Positions 7,398-14,471 of a stretch of DNA of 25,575 nucleotides are shown one piece after another. The notes beneath the pieces are model-generated. The model was not told the origin of the DNA. It did no database searches and saw only the letters and a list, made by a program, of their open reading frames with translations. How positions within the stretch are numbered: the stretch's first letter is position 1; each line of letters starts with the position of its first letter. Location: assembly GCA_910580005.1 (NCBI GenBank), contig CAJTXH010000030.1:1-25575 (forward strand), written 5' to 3'. The stretch comes from an uncultured Lachnospiraceae bacterium. Its GTDB lineage: Bacteria; Bacillota; Clostridia; Lachnospirales; Lachnospiraceae. A program made the position numbers and the translations under genes.

Positions 7398-8069
7398 TTA
7401 TTGCATTTCGTTGGAATCATAAGATTCAATAATTTTTCCTGTTTTGGCATTTATATAGTCAAGATGGATATTATCAGCTTCTTTGCCATTAAAAATATTA
7501 TACATTCCACCAAGCATATAAAAAGCAAGACTGGACATTGTTTCAGATAAATCCAGTTTCTTAGACTTTGTAGTGATTTCAAATGAGGTAAAATCATCAT
7601 TTGCTTTAATATCTGTAAAGTTTGGATAATCTTCTGAAGCAATCATTTTTTCTAATTGTTCATTTGCATTTTTAGTCATTTCCTGCATTAACTTTTCATG
7701 TTGTGCTTTGGTCATAATATATGTAGCACTTCCGTCTTTATTAAGTTTTATTGACTTATAACCACTTTCTTTGGCTACCTTATCAAGTTCTTTTTGTGTG
7801 GTTTCACCCATAAATTCAGCAGGTACTTTAAACTTTACATTGAAAAGGTTCTTTTCAACTTCAACATCCCCTATTGCATCCAGGTCATCTGATGGAGTGT
7901 CCTGTGGTTCTTCTGTGCTGGCAGATGGAGTATCTTGTGGCTTTTCTGTATTCGCAGATGAAGTGGTTTTAGTGTTCTGGGTACTTGATGAACTAGTATC
8001 AGACTTATTGCCACAGCTTGAAAAGATGATTGATGAAGTAATTAATAATATAAATAATTTGTTTCTCAT
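7398..8069 (-). CDS. Lipoprotein of unknown function
   Basis: The 223-residue product starts MRNKLFILLITSSIIFSSCG: a lipoprotein signal peptide with lipobox Cys19, so it is expected to be tethered to the outer face of the membrane. Residues 20-65 are a Ser/Thr/Pro-rich linker containing two near-identical units (TEKPQDTPSAS and TEEPQDTPSDD). A globular domain follows, with FNVKFKVPAEFMGETTQKEL near residue 80 and a long charged helix (KAQHEKLMQEMTKNANEQLE). I do not recognise the domain. The start is backed by GAGGGAGA about 6 bases upstream. A good SigA promoter lies at 8148-8176. It is monocistronic. Confidence 0.85.
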   Translation of the reverse strand: MRNKLFILLITSSIIFSSCGNKSDTSSSSTQNTKTTSSANTEKPQDTPSASTEEPQDTPSDDLDAIGDVEVEKNLFNVKFKVPAEFMGETTQKELDKVAKESGYKSIKLNKDGSATYIMTKAQHEKLMQEMTKNANEQLEKMIASEDYPNFTDIKANDDFTSFEITTKSKKLDLSETMSSLAFYMLGGMYNIFNGKEADNIHLDYINAKTGKIIESYDSNEMQ

Positions 8070-8147
8070 AGTATCTCCCTCTTAATATAATAATTTAAAA
8101 ATAGTATCTATTTATATTGGATTTTTTACTTTTTATAGTGTATTTTT

Positions 8148-8176
8148 AGTATATAGTTATAAAGTGTATAAGTCAA
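8148..8176 (-). promoter_or_regulatory. SigA-type promoter for the lipoprotein gene
   Basis: On the minus strand TTGACT (8176-8171) and TATACT (8153-8148) are exactly 17 bases apart. The transcript leader would be about 70 bases. Confidence 0.75.
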
Positions 8177-8344
8177 CCCAAAACTTACTAAATATAGCAG
8201 CAAATACTATTAAATATTAAATTTTTTTTTTTGAACATTTAATTATCTGTTCAAGCATGATTCTATATTACACTTATCTGGTTTAACAAATAAAACACGG
8301 ATTAATATTTTGGAATTTTATCCAATGTTTTCTATTTATTATTA

Positions 8345-8375
8345 TGAATAGTTATTTGATAAAATTGGGAAAATA
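8345..8375 (+). promoter_or_regulatory. Possible SigG-type promoter for spoVAD-spoVAE
   Basis: TGAATA (8345-8350) matches the SigG -35. GAAAATA (8369-8375), 18 bases on, matches 5 of 7 positions of the SigG -10 (CATWMTA). spoVA genes are SigG targets in Bacillus and Clostridium, which supports the reading, but the -10 is imperfect. The rest of 8177-8344 is AT-rich with nothing else I can call. Confidence 0.4.
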
Positions 8376-8407
8376 ATTATAAGTTTAAATTTAATCTGGA
8401 GGGAACT

Positions 8408-9484
8408 ATGGCAGAGAATAAACAATTAGGAAAGCAGAGCATAAAGTTTGCCCATCCGCCATTTATACGTGGGGCTGCATCTGTTGCAGGCACTAAAGAA
8501 GGGGATGGGCCTTATGGGAAATATTTTGACGAAATAGAACAAGACCCGATGGCAGGTGGTGATAGCTGGGAAGATGCAGAAGGAAGGTTTCAGGAGAAAG
8601 CAGCAGAACTTGCGGTAAAGAAAGCAGGCTGTCAGACAGAAGATATAAGGTATATTGTAGCAGGTGATTTGCTTGGGCAGCTTATGGCATCTTCATTTGG
8701 TTTAATGAAGCTGGACAGGCCATTATTTGGTGTGTATGGGGCATGTTCTACAATGGGAGAGTCACTTGCTATTGCATCAATAATAGCAGAGGGAGGTTTT
8801 GCAGATAATGTGCTTGCAATAACTTCCAGCCATTTTGCAAGTGCAGAGAAACAATTCAGGTTTCCGCTTGGTTATGCAAACCAGCGCAATAAGTCTGCAA
8901 CATGGACAGTTACAGGAAGTGGTGCTGTGGTTGTGTCATCTGCAAGCAATATCCAGGCAGATGATAGCCCGGGGGACAAGCTGCCAGATAAAGTGCCTGC
9001 TGAAAAAAATAAAGTTCATATTACAGGTATTACAACTGGCAAAATTGTTGATTATGGTGTAAAAGACAGCATGAATATGGGTGCATGTATGGCACCGGCA
9101 GCAGCAGATGCAATAGTGCAGCACTTAATAGATTTTGGAAAGAGCCCAGGACAATATGATAAAATTATAACAGGTGATTTAGGTCTTGTTGGCAAGGATA
9201 TATTAATAGATATAATACGCGCAAAGGGATATGATATATCAGAAAATTATATGGACTGTGGCATTGAGATATATGGTGATGGGCAGAATGTACAATCTGG
9301 CGGAAGCGGCTGCGGATGTAGTGCAGTTATGCTGGCAGGGTATATTTTAAAAATGCTTGAGAGTGGAAAGTGGAAACGGGTTCTTTTTGTTCCTACAGGT
9401 GCTCTTTTGTCACAGGTAAGTTTTAATGAAGGAAATAGTGTTCCAGGTATTGCCCATGCGGTACTTCTTGAAAGGAGGGGCTGA
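8408..9484 (+). CDS. spoVAD: Stage V sporulation protein AD (SpoVAD)
   Basis: This is a 358-residue thiolase-fold protein. SpoVAD binds dipicolinic acid, and the SpoVA complex moves it into the developing spore and out at germination. Recognisable family segments are FIRGAASVAGTKEGDGPYG near the N-terminus, GDLLGQLMASSFGL (about 85-98), GVYGACSTMGESL (about 109-121), SSHFASAEKQFRFPLGY, and the C-terminal GGSGCGCSAVMLAGYIL and FVPTGALLSQVSFNEG. It is slightly longer than the usual ~340 residues because of a lysine/proline-rich insert (SPGDKLPDKVPAEKN, about 187-201). The start has GGAGGG 6 bases upstream. It is followed after 6 bases by spoVAE. The usual upstream partner spoVAC is not present; the neighbour upstream is a divergent lipoprotein gene. 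Confidence 0.95.
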   Translation: MAENKQLGKQSIKFAHPPFIRGAASVAGTKEGDGPYGKYFDEIEQDPMAGGDSWEDAEGRFQEKAAELAVKKAGCQTEDIRYIVAGDLLGQLMASSFGLMKLDRPLFGVYGACSTMGESLAIASIIAEGGFADNVLAITSSHFASAEKQFRFPLGYANQRNKSATWTVTGSGAVVVSSASNIQADDSPGDKLPDKVPAEKNKVHITGITTGKIVDYGVKDSMNMGACMAPAAADAIVQHLIDFGKSPGQYDKIITGDLGLVGKDILIDIIRAKGYDISENYMDCGIEIYGDGQNVQSGGSGCGCSAVMLAGYILKMLESGKWKRVLFVPTGALLSQVSFNEGNSVPGIAHAVLLERRG

Positions 9485-9490
9485 TATAAA

Positions 9491-9847
9491 ATGAATTATT
9501 TATTATCTTTTTTAGTGGGTGGTGCAATATGTGTTGTTGTACAGATATTAATGGATAATACAAAGCTCCTGCCAGGCAGGATAATGGTAATACTTGTATG
9601 TACAGGTGCACTGCTTGGTGCAGCTGGTCTTTATGAACCATTTGAAAAGTGGGCAGCAAGTGGTGCAACAGTACCTTTGCTTGGTTTTGGAAATACTCTT
9701 TTTAAGGGTGTAAAAGATGCTATAGATAATGAAGGTTTTATTGGTCTTTATAAAGGAGGCTTTACGGCAAGTGCTGTAGGAATTTCAACTGCACTTTTAT
9801 GGGGCTATCTTGCATCACTGGTATTTAAGCCAAAAATGAAATCATAA
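9491..9847 (+). CDS. spoVAE: Stage V sporulation protein AE (SpoVAE)
   Basis: This is a 118-residue membrane protein with about four hydrophobic segments: LLSFLVGGAICVVVQILM, IMVILVCTGALLGAAGL, a region around VPLLGFGNTLFKG, and TASAVGISTALLWGYLASLV. The GFGNTLFKG motif is typical of SpoVAE/SpoVAEb. It sits in the inner spore membrane as part of the dipicolinic acid channel. AAGGAGG precedes the ATG at a suitable distance, and the start is 7 bases after the spoVAD stop, so the two form an operon. A terminator follows at 9961-10004. Confidence 0.93.
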   Translation: MNYLLSFLVGGAICVVVQILMDNTKLLPGRIMVILVCTGALLGAAGLYEPFEKWAASGATVPLLGFGNTLFKGVKDAIDNEGFIGLYKGGFTASAVGISTALLWGYLASLVFKPKMKS

Positions 9848-9960
9848 AAACATTCTTATTTGAATATAAATATATAATAATTTGAATTGCAAAAATAAAA
9901 AAAATAACAAATAAAAATAATGGAAAGTAAAAATCATAACAAATAGGAAACATGACAAAT

Positions 9961-10004
9961 AAAAACAGAACCTGGAATAAAATATTTTCAAAGGTTCTGT
10001 TTTT
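9961..10004 (+). terminator. Terminator of the spoVAD-spoVAE operon
   Basis: AAAAACAGAACC (9961-9972) pairs perfectly with GGTTCTGTTTTT (9993-10004), with an inner AAAATATTTT in the loop. The stretch 9848-9960 before it is very A-rich and holds three imperfect copies of an A-C-A-A-A-T-A word (near 9903, 9940 and 9954); no gene is visible there. Confidence 0.85.
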
Positions 10005-10076
10005 ATTGTAAAATTTTGAAATATTTAGTATAAAATAAAAAAATTGATAAAAAAATAAAAAAGTTGCAAAAATTAC

Positions 10077-10103
10077 TTGCAAGTTTGGCAAAAAAGATAT
10101 AAA
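10077..10103 (+). promoter_or_regulatory. Weak SigA-type promoter candidate for the DUF6465 gene
   Basis: TTGCAA (10077-10082) and TATAAA (10098-10103) are 15 bases apart, shorter than ideal. The region is extremely AT-rich, so chance matches are likely. Confidence 0.3.
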
Positions 10104-10188
10104 ATTTTTTATATAAAAAATTGTTTATCATGAAACATTTGGACAGGTAAATTTTAAATCCAAATCCAGAGAAAGGAATGGCAGTAAA

Positions 10189-10701
10189 ATGGCTAACACT
10201 AAAAAGAAAACTGTAAAAGCAGACAAAGAAGAAAGCACAGTAAAAGAACCAGTTGTAACTGAAATAGCGGAAGCTGTAAAAGCAGAAGAAGCTGCTGGTG
10301 CACAGGAAGAAGTTAAAGAGGAAGAAATACCTGGAGAAAAAGAAGCAGAAGCTGCTGCTGGTACACAGGTTAAAGAGGATGCTGCTGGAACAGAAGAGCC
10401 AGTACGTAAAAAGAGAAAATATACAAAAAAAGCAACAAAGGAAACAAAAACAGAAAAAACAACATCAAAGAAAAGTAAAAAGGAATCTAAAGAAGTTGAA
10501 AATATCCAGGAAGTATATATTGAATTTGGTGACAATAAGATACTTTCAGAAGAGGTTATTGAAAATATTAAGCAGGCATATAAGGCAGAGGGACACAGGA
10601 TTTCTTCTATTAAAAAATTACAGGTATATATGAACCTTGATGAGAAAAAGGCATATTATGTAATTAATGACAAGGCAGAAGGAAAATTTGTAGAATTTTA
10701 A
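10189..10701 (+). CDS. DUF6465 family protein with a Lys/Glu/Ala-rich N-terminal region
   Basis: The 170-residue protein has two parts. Residues 1-100 are low-complexity, mostly K, E, A and T, with an internal near-duplication (EEAAGAQEEVKEEE and EAAAGTQVKEDAAG), and a basic patch (RKKRKYTKKATKETK). The last ~65 residues form a compact domain (VYIEFGDNKILSEEVIENIK, EGHRISSIKKLQVYMN, AYYVINDKAEGK) that I recognise as DUF6465, a domain seen in Lachnospiraceae. The basic tail may bind nucleic acid (inference). The start is ATG 10189, with AAAGGA about 12 bases upstream. An out-of-frame ATG at 10178 lies directly on the RBS and opens only a 12-codon frame. It has its own terminator (10728-10752). 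Confidence 0.85.
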   Translation: MANTKKKTVKADKEESTVKEPVVTEIAEAVKAEEAAGAQEEVKEEEIPGEKEAEAAAGTQVKEDAAGTEEPVRKKRKYTKKATKETKTEKTTSKKSKKESKEVENIQEVYIEFGDNKILSEEVIENIKQAYKAEGHRISSIKKLQVYMNLDEKKAYYVINDKAEGKFVEF

Positions 10702-10727
10702 AATTATATAGGGATATTTATTTTATT

Positions 10728-10752
10728 GGAGGCATGTAAGCCTCCGGTTTTT
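10728..10752 (+). terminator. Terminator after the DUF6465 gene
   Basis: GGAGGC (10728-10733) pairs with GCCTCC (10740-10745) over a 6-base loop and is followed by GGTTTTTA. Confidence 0.75.
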
Positions 10753-10835
10753 ATTTGCATCAGGTTTTGTACTGTTTATAGTTATAAATTTAATATATTA
10801 AGATTTTATTGTGTAATTATGGCAATACATAAAGA

Positions 10836-10875
10836 CAGGGTGTATATTATATTTTCAAATATAATATACACCCTG
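10836..10875. terminator. Long near-perfect intergenic hairpin between convergent genes
   Basis: A 19-base arm (10836-10854, starting CAGGGTGTATATT) is the exact reverse complement of 10857-10875, with only TC between. It lies between the DUF6465 gene and the convergent SASP gene, so it probably stops read-through from both sides. The tails are only moderately T-rich (CTTTTT at 10881-10886 on the plus side). An unusually long stem could also act as an RNase or stability element. Confidence 0.55.
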
Positions 10876-10941
10876 CCAGCTTTTTACAGCATTATATTAA
10901 GGCATTTCTGGCAAATTGCCTTTTTACAGCCCTAAAAAATA

Positions 10942-11157
10942 TTACTGCTGCCCGCCTGACATTTCTTCTTCTTGGCGTTTAATCATCTGACGCACCATTT
11001 CGCCACCAACTGAACCATTCTGTGCAGATGTTAAATCTCCATTGTATCCGCCATTTTTAAGAGGTACACCAATTTCATTAGCTACCTCCATTTTAAACCT
11101 GTTCATTGCTTCCTTTGCCTGTGGTACTTCCATTCTTGAACTATTATTGTTTGTCAT
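10942..11157 (-). CDS. Small acid-soluble spore protein, alpha/beta type
   Basis: The 71-residue product has the full alpha/beta SASP pattern: AKEAMNRFKMEVANEIGVPL, then GGYNGDLTSAQNGSVGG and EMVRQMIKRQEE. These proteins coat and protect spore DNA and are degraded at germination by the Gpr protease, which cuts inside an E-(I/V/F)-A motif; here MEVAN fits. A strong AAAGGAGGGA lies 8 bases upstream of the ATG at 11157. The gene should be made in the forespore under SigG, but I could not find a convincing SigG -10 in 11160-11260. It is the clearest sign that the host forms spores. Confidence 0.96.
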   Translation of the reverse strand: MTNNNSSRMEVPQAKEAMNRFKMEVANEIGVPLKNGGYNGDLTSAQNGSVGGEMVRQMIKRQEEEMSGGQQ

Positions 11158-11228
11158 GGTTAATCCCTCCTTTTATTTTGTCCGGGATGTTTTAATTCTG
11201 TTTTCCATATCACATAAGTTCCGCAATA

Positions 11229-11255
11229 TCCTGGCAGCCGTTATGGCTGCCAGGA
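11229..11255. repeat. Perfect 11-bp GC-rich hairpin between SASP and scfA
   Basis: TCCTGGCAGCC (11229-11239) and GGCTGCCAGGA (11245-11255) pair completely over a GTTAT loop. No T-run follows on either strand, so it is not a classical terminator. The core CCTGGCAGCCAGG-like composition recalls the terminator at 5473-5495. Confidence 0.6.
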
Positions 11256-11301
11256 GGAACTTGTGTAACTGGACAGATAATGGATTGCTTTTTCCCGGTT
11301 T

Positions 11302-11323
11302 AAGATAAGTTATGACTTATCTT
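11302..11323. repeat. 9-bp inverted repeat upstream of the scfA promoter
   Basis: AAGATAAGT (11302-11310) and ACTTATCTT (11315-11323) pair perfectly over a 4-base loop, about 55 bases before the scfA -35. It may be an operator or a minor terminator; nothing decides between them. Confidence 0.4.
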
Positions 11324-11377
11324 GATATTATTATGGACAACAGAAATTAAATTATGTTGGTAGTTTTTAGTAAAAGG

Positions 11378-11405
11378 TTGTAATTTTTTTTATTTATGAT
11401 ATAAT
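11378..11405 (+). promoter_or_regulatory. Extended -10 SigA promoter for scfA
   Basis: TTGTAA (11378-11383) and TATAAT (11400-11405) are 16 bases apart. A TGA before the -10 gives the extended TGnTATAAT form (11397-11405), so the promoter should be strong. The scfA start is 45 bases downstream. Confidence 0.7.
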
Positions 11406-11449
11406 TTAAATATTTGTATTAATATTTATAATTAAATGGAGGTTTTGAT

Positions 11450-11599
11450 ATGAAACATATTAAAACAATTAACAGGGCTAATTTAAACGCTACAGCAAAA
11501 AAAGGCGGATGTGGCAAATGCCAGGCTTCCTGCCAGTCAGCTTGTAAGACATCATGCACAGTTGGAAACCAGAAGTGTGCTAATGATGAAAATAAGTAA
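11450..11599 (+). CDS. scfA: SCIFF peptide precursor (six-cysteine ranthipeptide)
   Basis: This 49-residue ORF encodes the SCIFF family peptide ('six cysteines in forty-five residues'). The N-terminal leader MKHIKTINRANLNATAKKGG is strongly conserved in the family. The core then carries cysteines at 21, 24, 28, 32, 36 and 43, in the order CGKCQASC, QSACKTSC, TVGNQKC. The maturase uses radical SAM chemistry to link Cys sulfur to carbons of nearby residues (thioethers; the class is called ranthipeptides). GGAGG lies 8 bases before the ATG, and a strong promoter is at 11378-11405. The maturase gene follows after a hairpin at 11643-11676. SCIFF is near universal in Clostridia. Its function is unsettled, with quorum-sensing-like and regulatory roles proposed for some ranthipeptides. 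Confidence 0.97.
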   Translation: MKHIKTINRANLNATAKKGGCGKCQASCQSACKTSCTVGNQKCANDENK

Positions 11600-11642
11600 T
11601 AAAAACAGGCCTTACATATGCTTTAATTAGCTATAGCTGGAT

Positions 11643-11676
11643 TAATGGCTGTTGCAGATATCTGTAGCAGCCATTA
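11643..11676 (+). terminator. Hairpin between scfA and scfB (partial terminator / attenuator)
   Basis: A 16-base stem (left arm from TAATGGCTGTTG, right arm ending AGCAGCCATTA) contains two G-T pairs and a 2-base centre. The following TATATTTATCC is only moderately T-rich, so some read-through into scfB is expected. The arrangement would give more peptide than enzyme. Confidence 0.65.
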
Positions 11677-11739
11677 TATTTATCCCATGTTTATAATGTA
11701 GTATGTAAATTTTTAATAAAGAAAGGCAGCAAAAATAAA

Positions 11740-13104
11740 ATGATACATAAATTTAAATCAAAGGATATAAATGTAGTACTGGATGTAAACAGTGGCGGTG
11801 TCCATGTTGTAGATGATATTACATATGGGCTTCTTGATTATATAGAGCCTCCATTTGAAAAAGAATGTCCAGGGGAAATAATTGCAAAGTTAAATGGAAA
11901 ATATAATAATGAAGATATAAAAGAGGCATACCAGGAGATTTTATCATTATATAATGAACAGTTATTATTCAGCCAGGATGTTTATGGTGATTATGCAGAA
12001 ACAGCAGTAAAGTCACCAGTTAAAGCTATGTGCCTTCATATTGCACATGACTGTAACCTGCGTTGTAAATACTGTTTTGCTGCTACTGGTGATTTTGGCA
12101 CAGGCAGGAAGCTTATGCCGCTTGAAACGGGTAAAGCTGCTATAGATTTTCTGCTTGAAAAATCTGAAGGGCGTGAAAACCTGGAAGTGGATTTCTTTGG
12201 TGGTGAACCACTTATGAATTTTGAGGTGGTAAAGGAAATTGTAAATTATGCCAGAAGCAGGGAAAAGGAATATAATAAGAATTTCAGGTTTACAATTACT
12301 ACAAATGGAATGCTGCTTACAGATGATAAAATTGATTTTATTAATAATGAAATGTCCAATGTTGTACTTTCAATAGACGGGCGCAAGGAAGTTAATGATA
12401 AGATGAGGGTACGTGTGGACGGAAGTGGTTCTTATGATAAGATTACAAAGGCATATAAGCGTCTTGTTGAAAAGCGTGGTGATAAAGAATATTATGTACG
12501 GGGGACATATACAAAATATAACCTTGACTTTTCAGAAGATGTAATCCATCTTTATAATGCTGGTTTTGACCAGATTTCAGTTGAACCTGTTATGGAAGAT
12601 GAAAGCGTGGAATATGCAATTACTGAAAAGGATTTAAAACAGATTTACAGTGAATATGATAAGCTTGTGGATAAAATCGCAGAAATAAAGAAAAATAATG
12701 GAAGCATAAATTTCTTTCATTTTATGATTGACCTTGACCAGGGGCCTTGTGTAATAAAGAGGCTGAGGGGGTGTGGAAGCGGTAATGAATATGTGGCAGT
12801 TACACCTGATGGGGATATTTACCCATGCCACCAGTTTGTCGGCCATGAAGAATATAAAATGGGAAATCTTTATGAGCATACATTCAATGAAGACATTAAG
12901 AAAGAATTTGCAGGGTGCCATGTATATTCCAAAACTTCATGCAGGGACTGCTGGGCTAAGTTTTACTGTAGTGGCGGATGTAATGCAAATAATTATATTT
13001 ATAATGGTGATATCCACAAGCCATATGAACTGTCATGTAAAATTATGAGAAAACGCCTTGAGTGTGCAATACTTTCAAAAGTGTGTGAACAGATGGGAGA
13101 ATAG
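11740..13104 (+). CDS. scfB: SCIFF radical SAM maturase
   Basis: The 454-residue enzyme installs thioether links in the SCIFF peptide. Residues 1-90 are the N-terminal peptide-recognition region (RRE-like). The radical SAM core begins at CNLRCKYC, with the [4Fe-4S] cysteines C105, C109 and C112 binding S-adenosylmethionine. GGEPLMN (154-160) is the usual SAM-contacting GGEP motif. The C-terminal SPASM domain carries C337, C345, C363, C393, C401, C404, C410, C414 and C433 (for example CRDCWAKFYCSGGC), which bind two auxiliary clusters. Length fits the family (about 450). The start is ATG 11740, with AAAGG some 13 bases upstream. It is separated from scfA by an attenuator-like hairpin and from the CDF gene by 32 bases, so those two are probably co-transcribed. 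Confidence 0.96.
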   Translation: MIHKFKSKDINVVLDVNSGGVHVVDDITYGLLDYIEPPFEKECPGEIIAKLNGKYNNEDIKEAYQEILSLYNEQLLFSQDVYGDYAETAVKSPVKAMCLHIAHDCNLRCKYCFAATGDFGTGRKLMPLETGKAAIDFLLEKSEGRENLEVDFFGGEPLMNFEVVKEIVNYARSREKEYNKNFRFTITTNGMLLTDDKIDFINNEMSNVVLSIDGRKEVNDKMRVRVDGSGSYDKITKAYKRLVEKRGDKEYYVRGTYTKYNLDFSEDVIHLYNAGFDQISVEPVMEDESVEYAITEKDLKQIYSEYDKLVDKIAEIKKNNGSINFFHFMIDLDQGPCVIKRLRGCGSGNEYVAVTPDGDIYPCHQFVGHEEYKMGNLYEHTFNEDIKKEFAGCHVYSKTSCRDCWAKFYCSGGCNANNYIYNGDIHKPYELSCKIMRKRLECAILSKVCEQMGE

Positions 13105-13136
13105 TAATATTTAATCCAATATTGTGGGAGAAGAAT

Positions 13137-14303
13137 ATGGTTTCATTGCTAGGTAAGCTTTTTATTAAAGATTATACTAATTATAATGATTCCGGGGTAA
13201 GGCGGAAATATGGAATACTTGCAAGTATTATAGGTATATTTTTAAATATACTTTTGTTTGGCTTTAAATATTTTGTGGGATGGTTAAGCGGTTCAGTTGC
13301 AATAATGGCAGATGCATTTAATAACTTATCTGATGCAGGTTCTTCCATAATAACACTTGCAGGGTTTAAAGTTACTGGGATGAGCCCTGATGCTGAACAT
13401 CCTTTTGGACATGGAAGGGTTGAATATATATCAGGTTTTATTGTATCTATGGCAATTATCTTAATGGGAGTTGAACTTTTAAAAAGTTCAGCAGTTAAAA
13501 TACTGGACCCGGTTAAAATTGATACAAGCGCTGCTGCTTTTATTATACTGGCTGTATCTGTTTTTATAAAGCTTTATATGGCATTTTATAATAACAGTAT
13601 TGGCAGGAAAATTAATTCAGCAGCGATGAAAGCAACAGCAATAGACAGTTTAAGCGATGCTGCTGCTACATCAGTAGTATTTGTGTCAATGGCTGTAATG
13701 ATGTATTCGGATATTAATATAGATGGTTATACAGGTGCACTTGTTGCTATGTTTATACTTTTTGCTGGTTACAATGCAGCTAAAGACACAATATCCCCAC
13801 TTCTTGGAACTAAGCCGTCTAAAGAAATAGTAGAAGCAATAGACAGTGTTATTATGTCACATGAAGGAATACTTGGCGTGCATGATTTAATAGTACATGA
13901 TTACGGACCTGGCAGAATGATAGTTTCGTTGCATGCGGAAGTGCCTGGTGACAGGAATATTTATGAATTGCATGATTTAATTGACCATATTGAGAATGAT
14001 TTAAACGATATGTTTAATTGTGAATGTGTAATCCATATGGATCCGGTGGATATAAATGACAACAGGGTAAAGGAAGTGCGGGCTGAAGCTGGGAAAGCTG
14101 TACAGTCAGTAGATGAAAGGCTTTCAATACATGATTTAAGGATAGTGCCATGCCAGAATTATGATAATATTATATTTGATATGATAGTACCACCTGAATG
14201 CCATAAAAGGGATAAAGAGATAAAAGAACAAGTTTGCAGGAAGATAGAAGAGAAGTATCCAGGGTGTAAAGCAGTTATAAAAATTGATAAATCATATATA
14301 TAG
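13137..14303 (+). CDS. Cation diffusion facilitator, manganese-type metal-site residues
   Basis: This 388-residue membrane transporter has about six transmembrane helices (residues 25-215) and the CDF motif HPFGHGRVEY (88-97). In Zn/Fe-type CDF proteins the transport site is D/HxxxD in TM2 and HxxxD in TM5. Here TM2 has NNLSD (N62, D66) and TM5 has DSLSD (D170, D174), the N-D/D-D set associated with manganese exporters such as MntE of Streptococcus pneumoniae. After the cytoplasmic CDF domain (230-302) there is an extra ~75-residue segment that looks like a second ferredoxin-like domain. I start it at ATG 13137, with GGGAG 6 bases upstream; a TTG at 13122 is unsupported. It probably forms one transcript with scfB. 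Metal choice is inferred from residues only. Confidence 0.93.
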   Translation: MVSLLGKLFIKDYTNYNDSGVRRKYGILASIIGIFLNILLFGFKYFVGWLSGSVAIMADAFNNLSDAGSSIITLAGFKVTGMSPDAEHPFGHGRVEYISGFIVSMAIILMGVELLKSSAVKILDPVKIDTSAAAFIILAVSVFIKLYMAFYNNSIGRKINSAAMKATAIDSLSDAAATSVVFVSMAVMMYSDINIDGYTGALVAMFILFAGYNAAKDTISPLLGTKPSKEIVEAIDSVIMSHEGILGVHDLIVHDYGPGRMIVSLHAEVPGDRNIYELHDLIDHIENDLNDMFNCECVIHMDPVDINDNRVKEVRAEAGKAVQSVDERLSIHDLRIVPCQNYDNIIFDMIVPPECHKRDKEIKEQVCRKIEEKYPGCKAVIKIDKSYI

Positions 14304-14358
14304 CTATTGCTTACCTGGTATTTAAGAAATTTTTACAAATATAACCGCATTTATTATT

Positions 14359-14385
14359 CCATTTTGGCCTGAAATGGTATATAAT
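14359..14385 (+). promoter_or_regulatory. Promoter region of fba with an inverted repeat
   Basis: TATAAT lies at 14380-14385, and an alternative extended TGGTATATA starts at 14375. No clear -35 is seen at 17 bases. CCATTT (14359-14364) and AAATGG (14372-14377) form an inverted repeat directly against the -10, a possible operator. Confidence 0.4.
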
Positions 14386-14471
14386 GGACTTGATTTTCCA
14401 GAAATGCTGGCAGTATTCCTGGAATTACGGCTTCACGTATGTGGAGAATATAAAGAGATGGAGGTTATGTT

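Noticed and set aside
10178..10213. Alternative upstream ATG before the DUF6465 gene
   Set aside because: It overlaps the ribosome binding site and opens only a 12-codon frame. It could be a leader, but nothing supports it.
11158..11260. SigG promoter for the SASP gene
   Set aside because: A TGATAT followed at 17 bases by CATCCCG was seen, but the -10 is too far from consensus to call.
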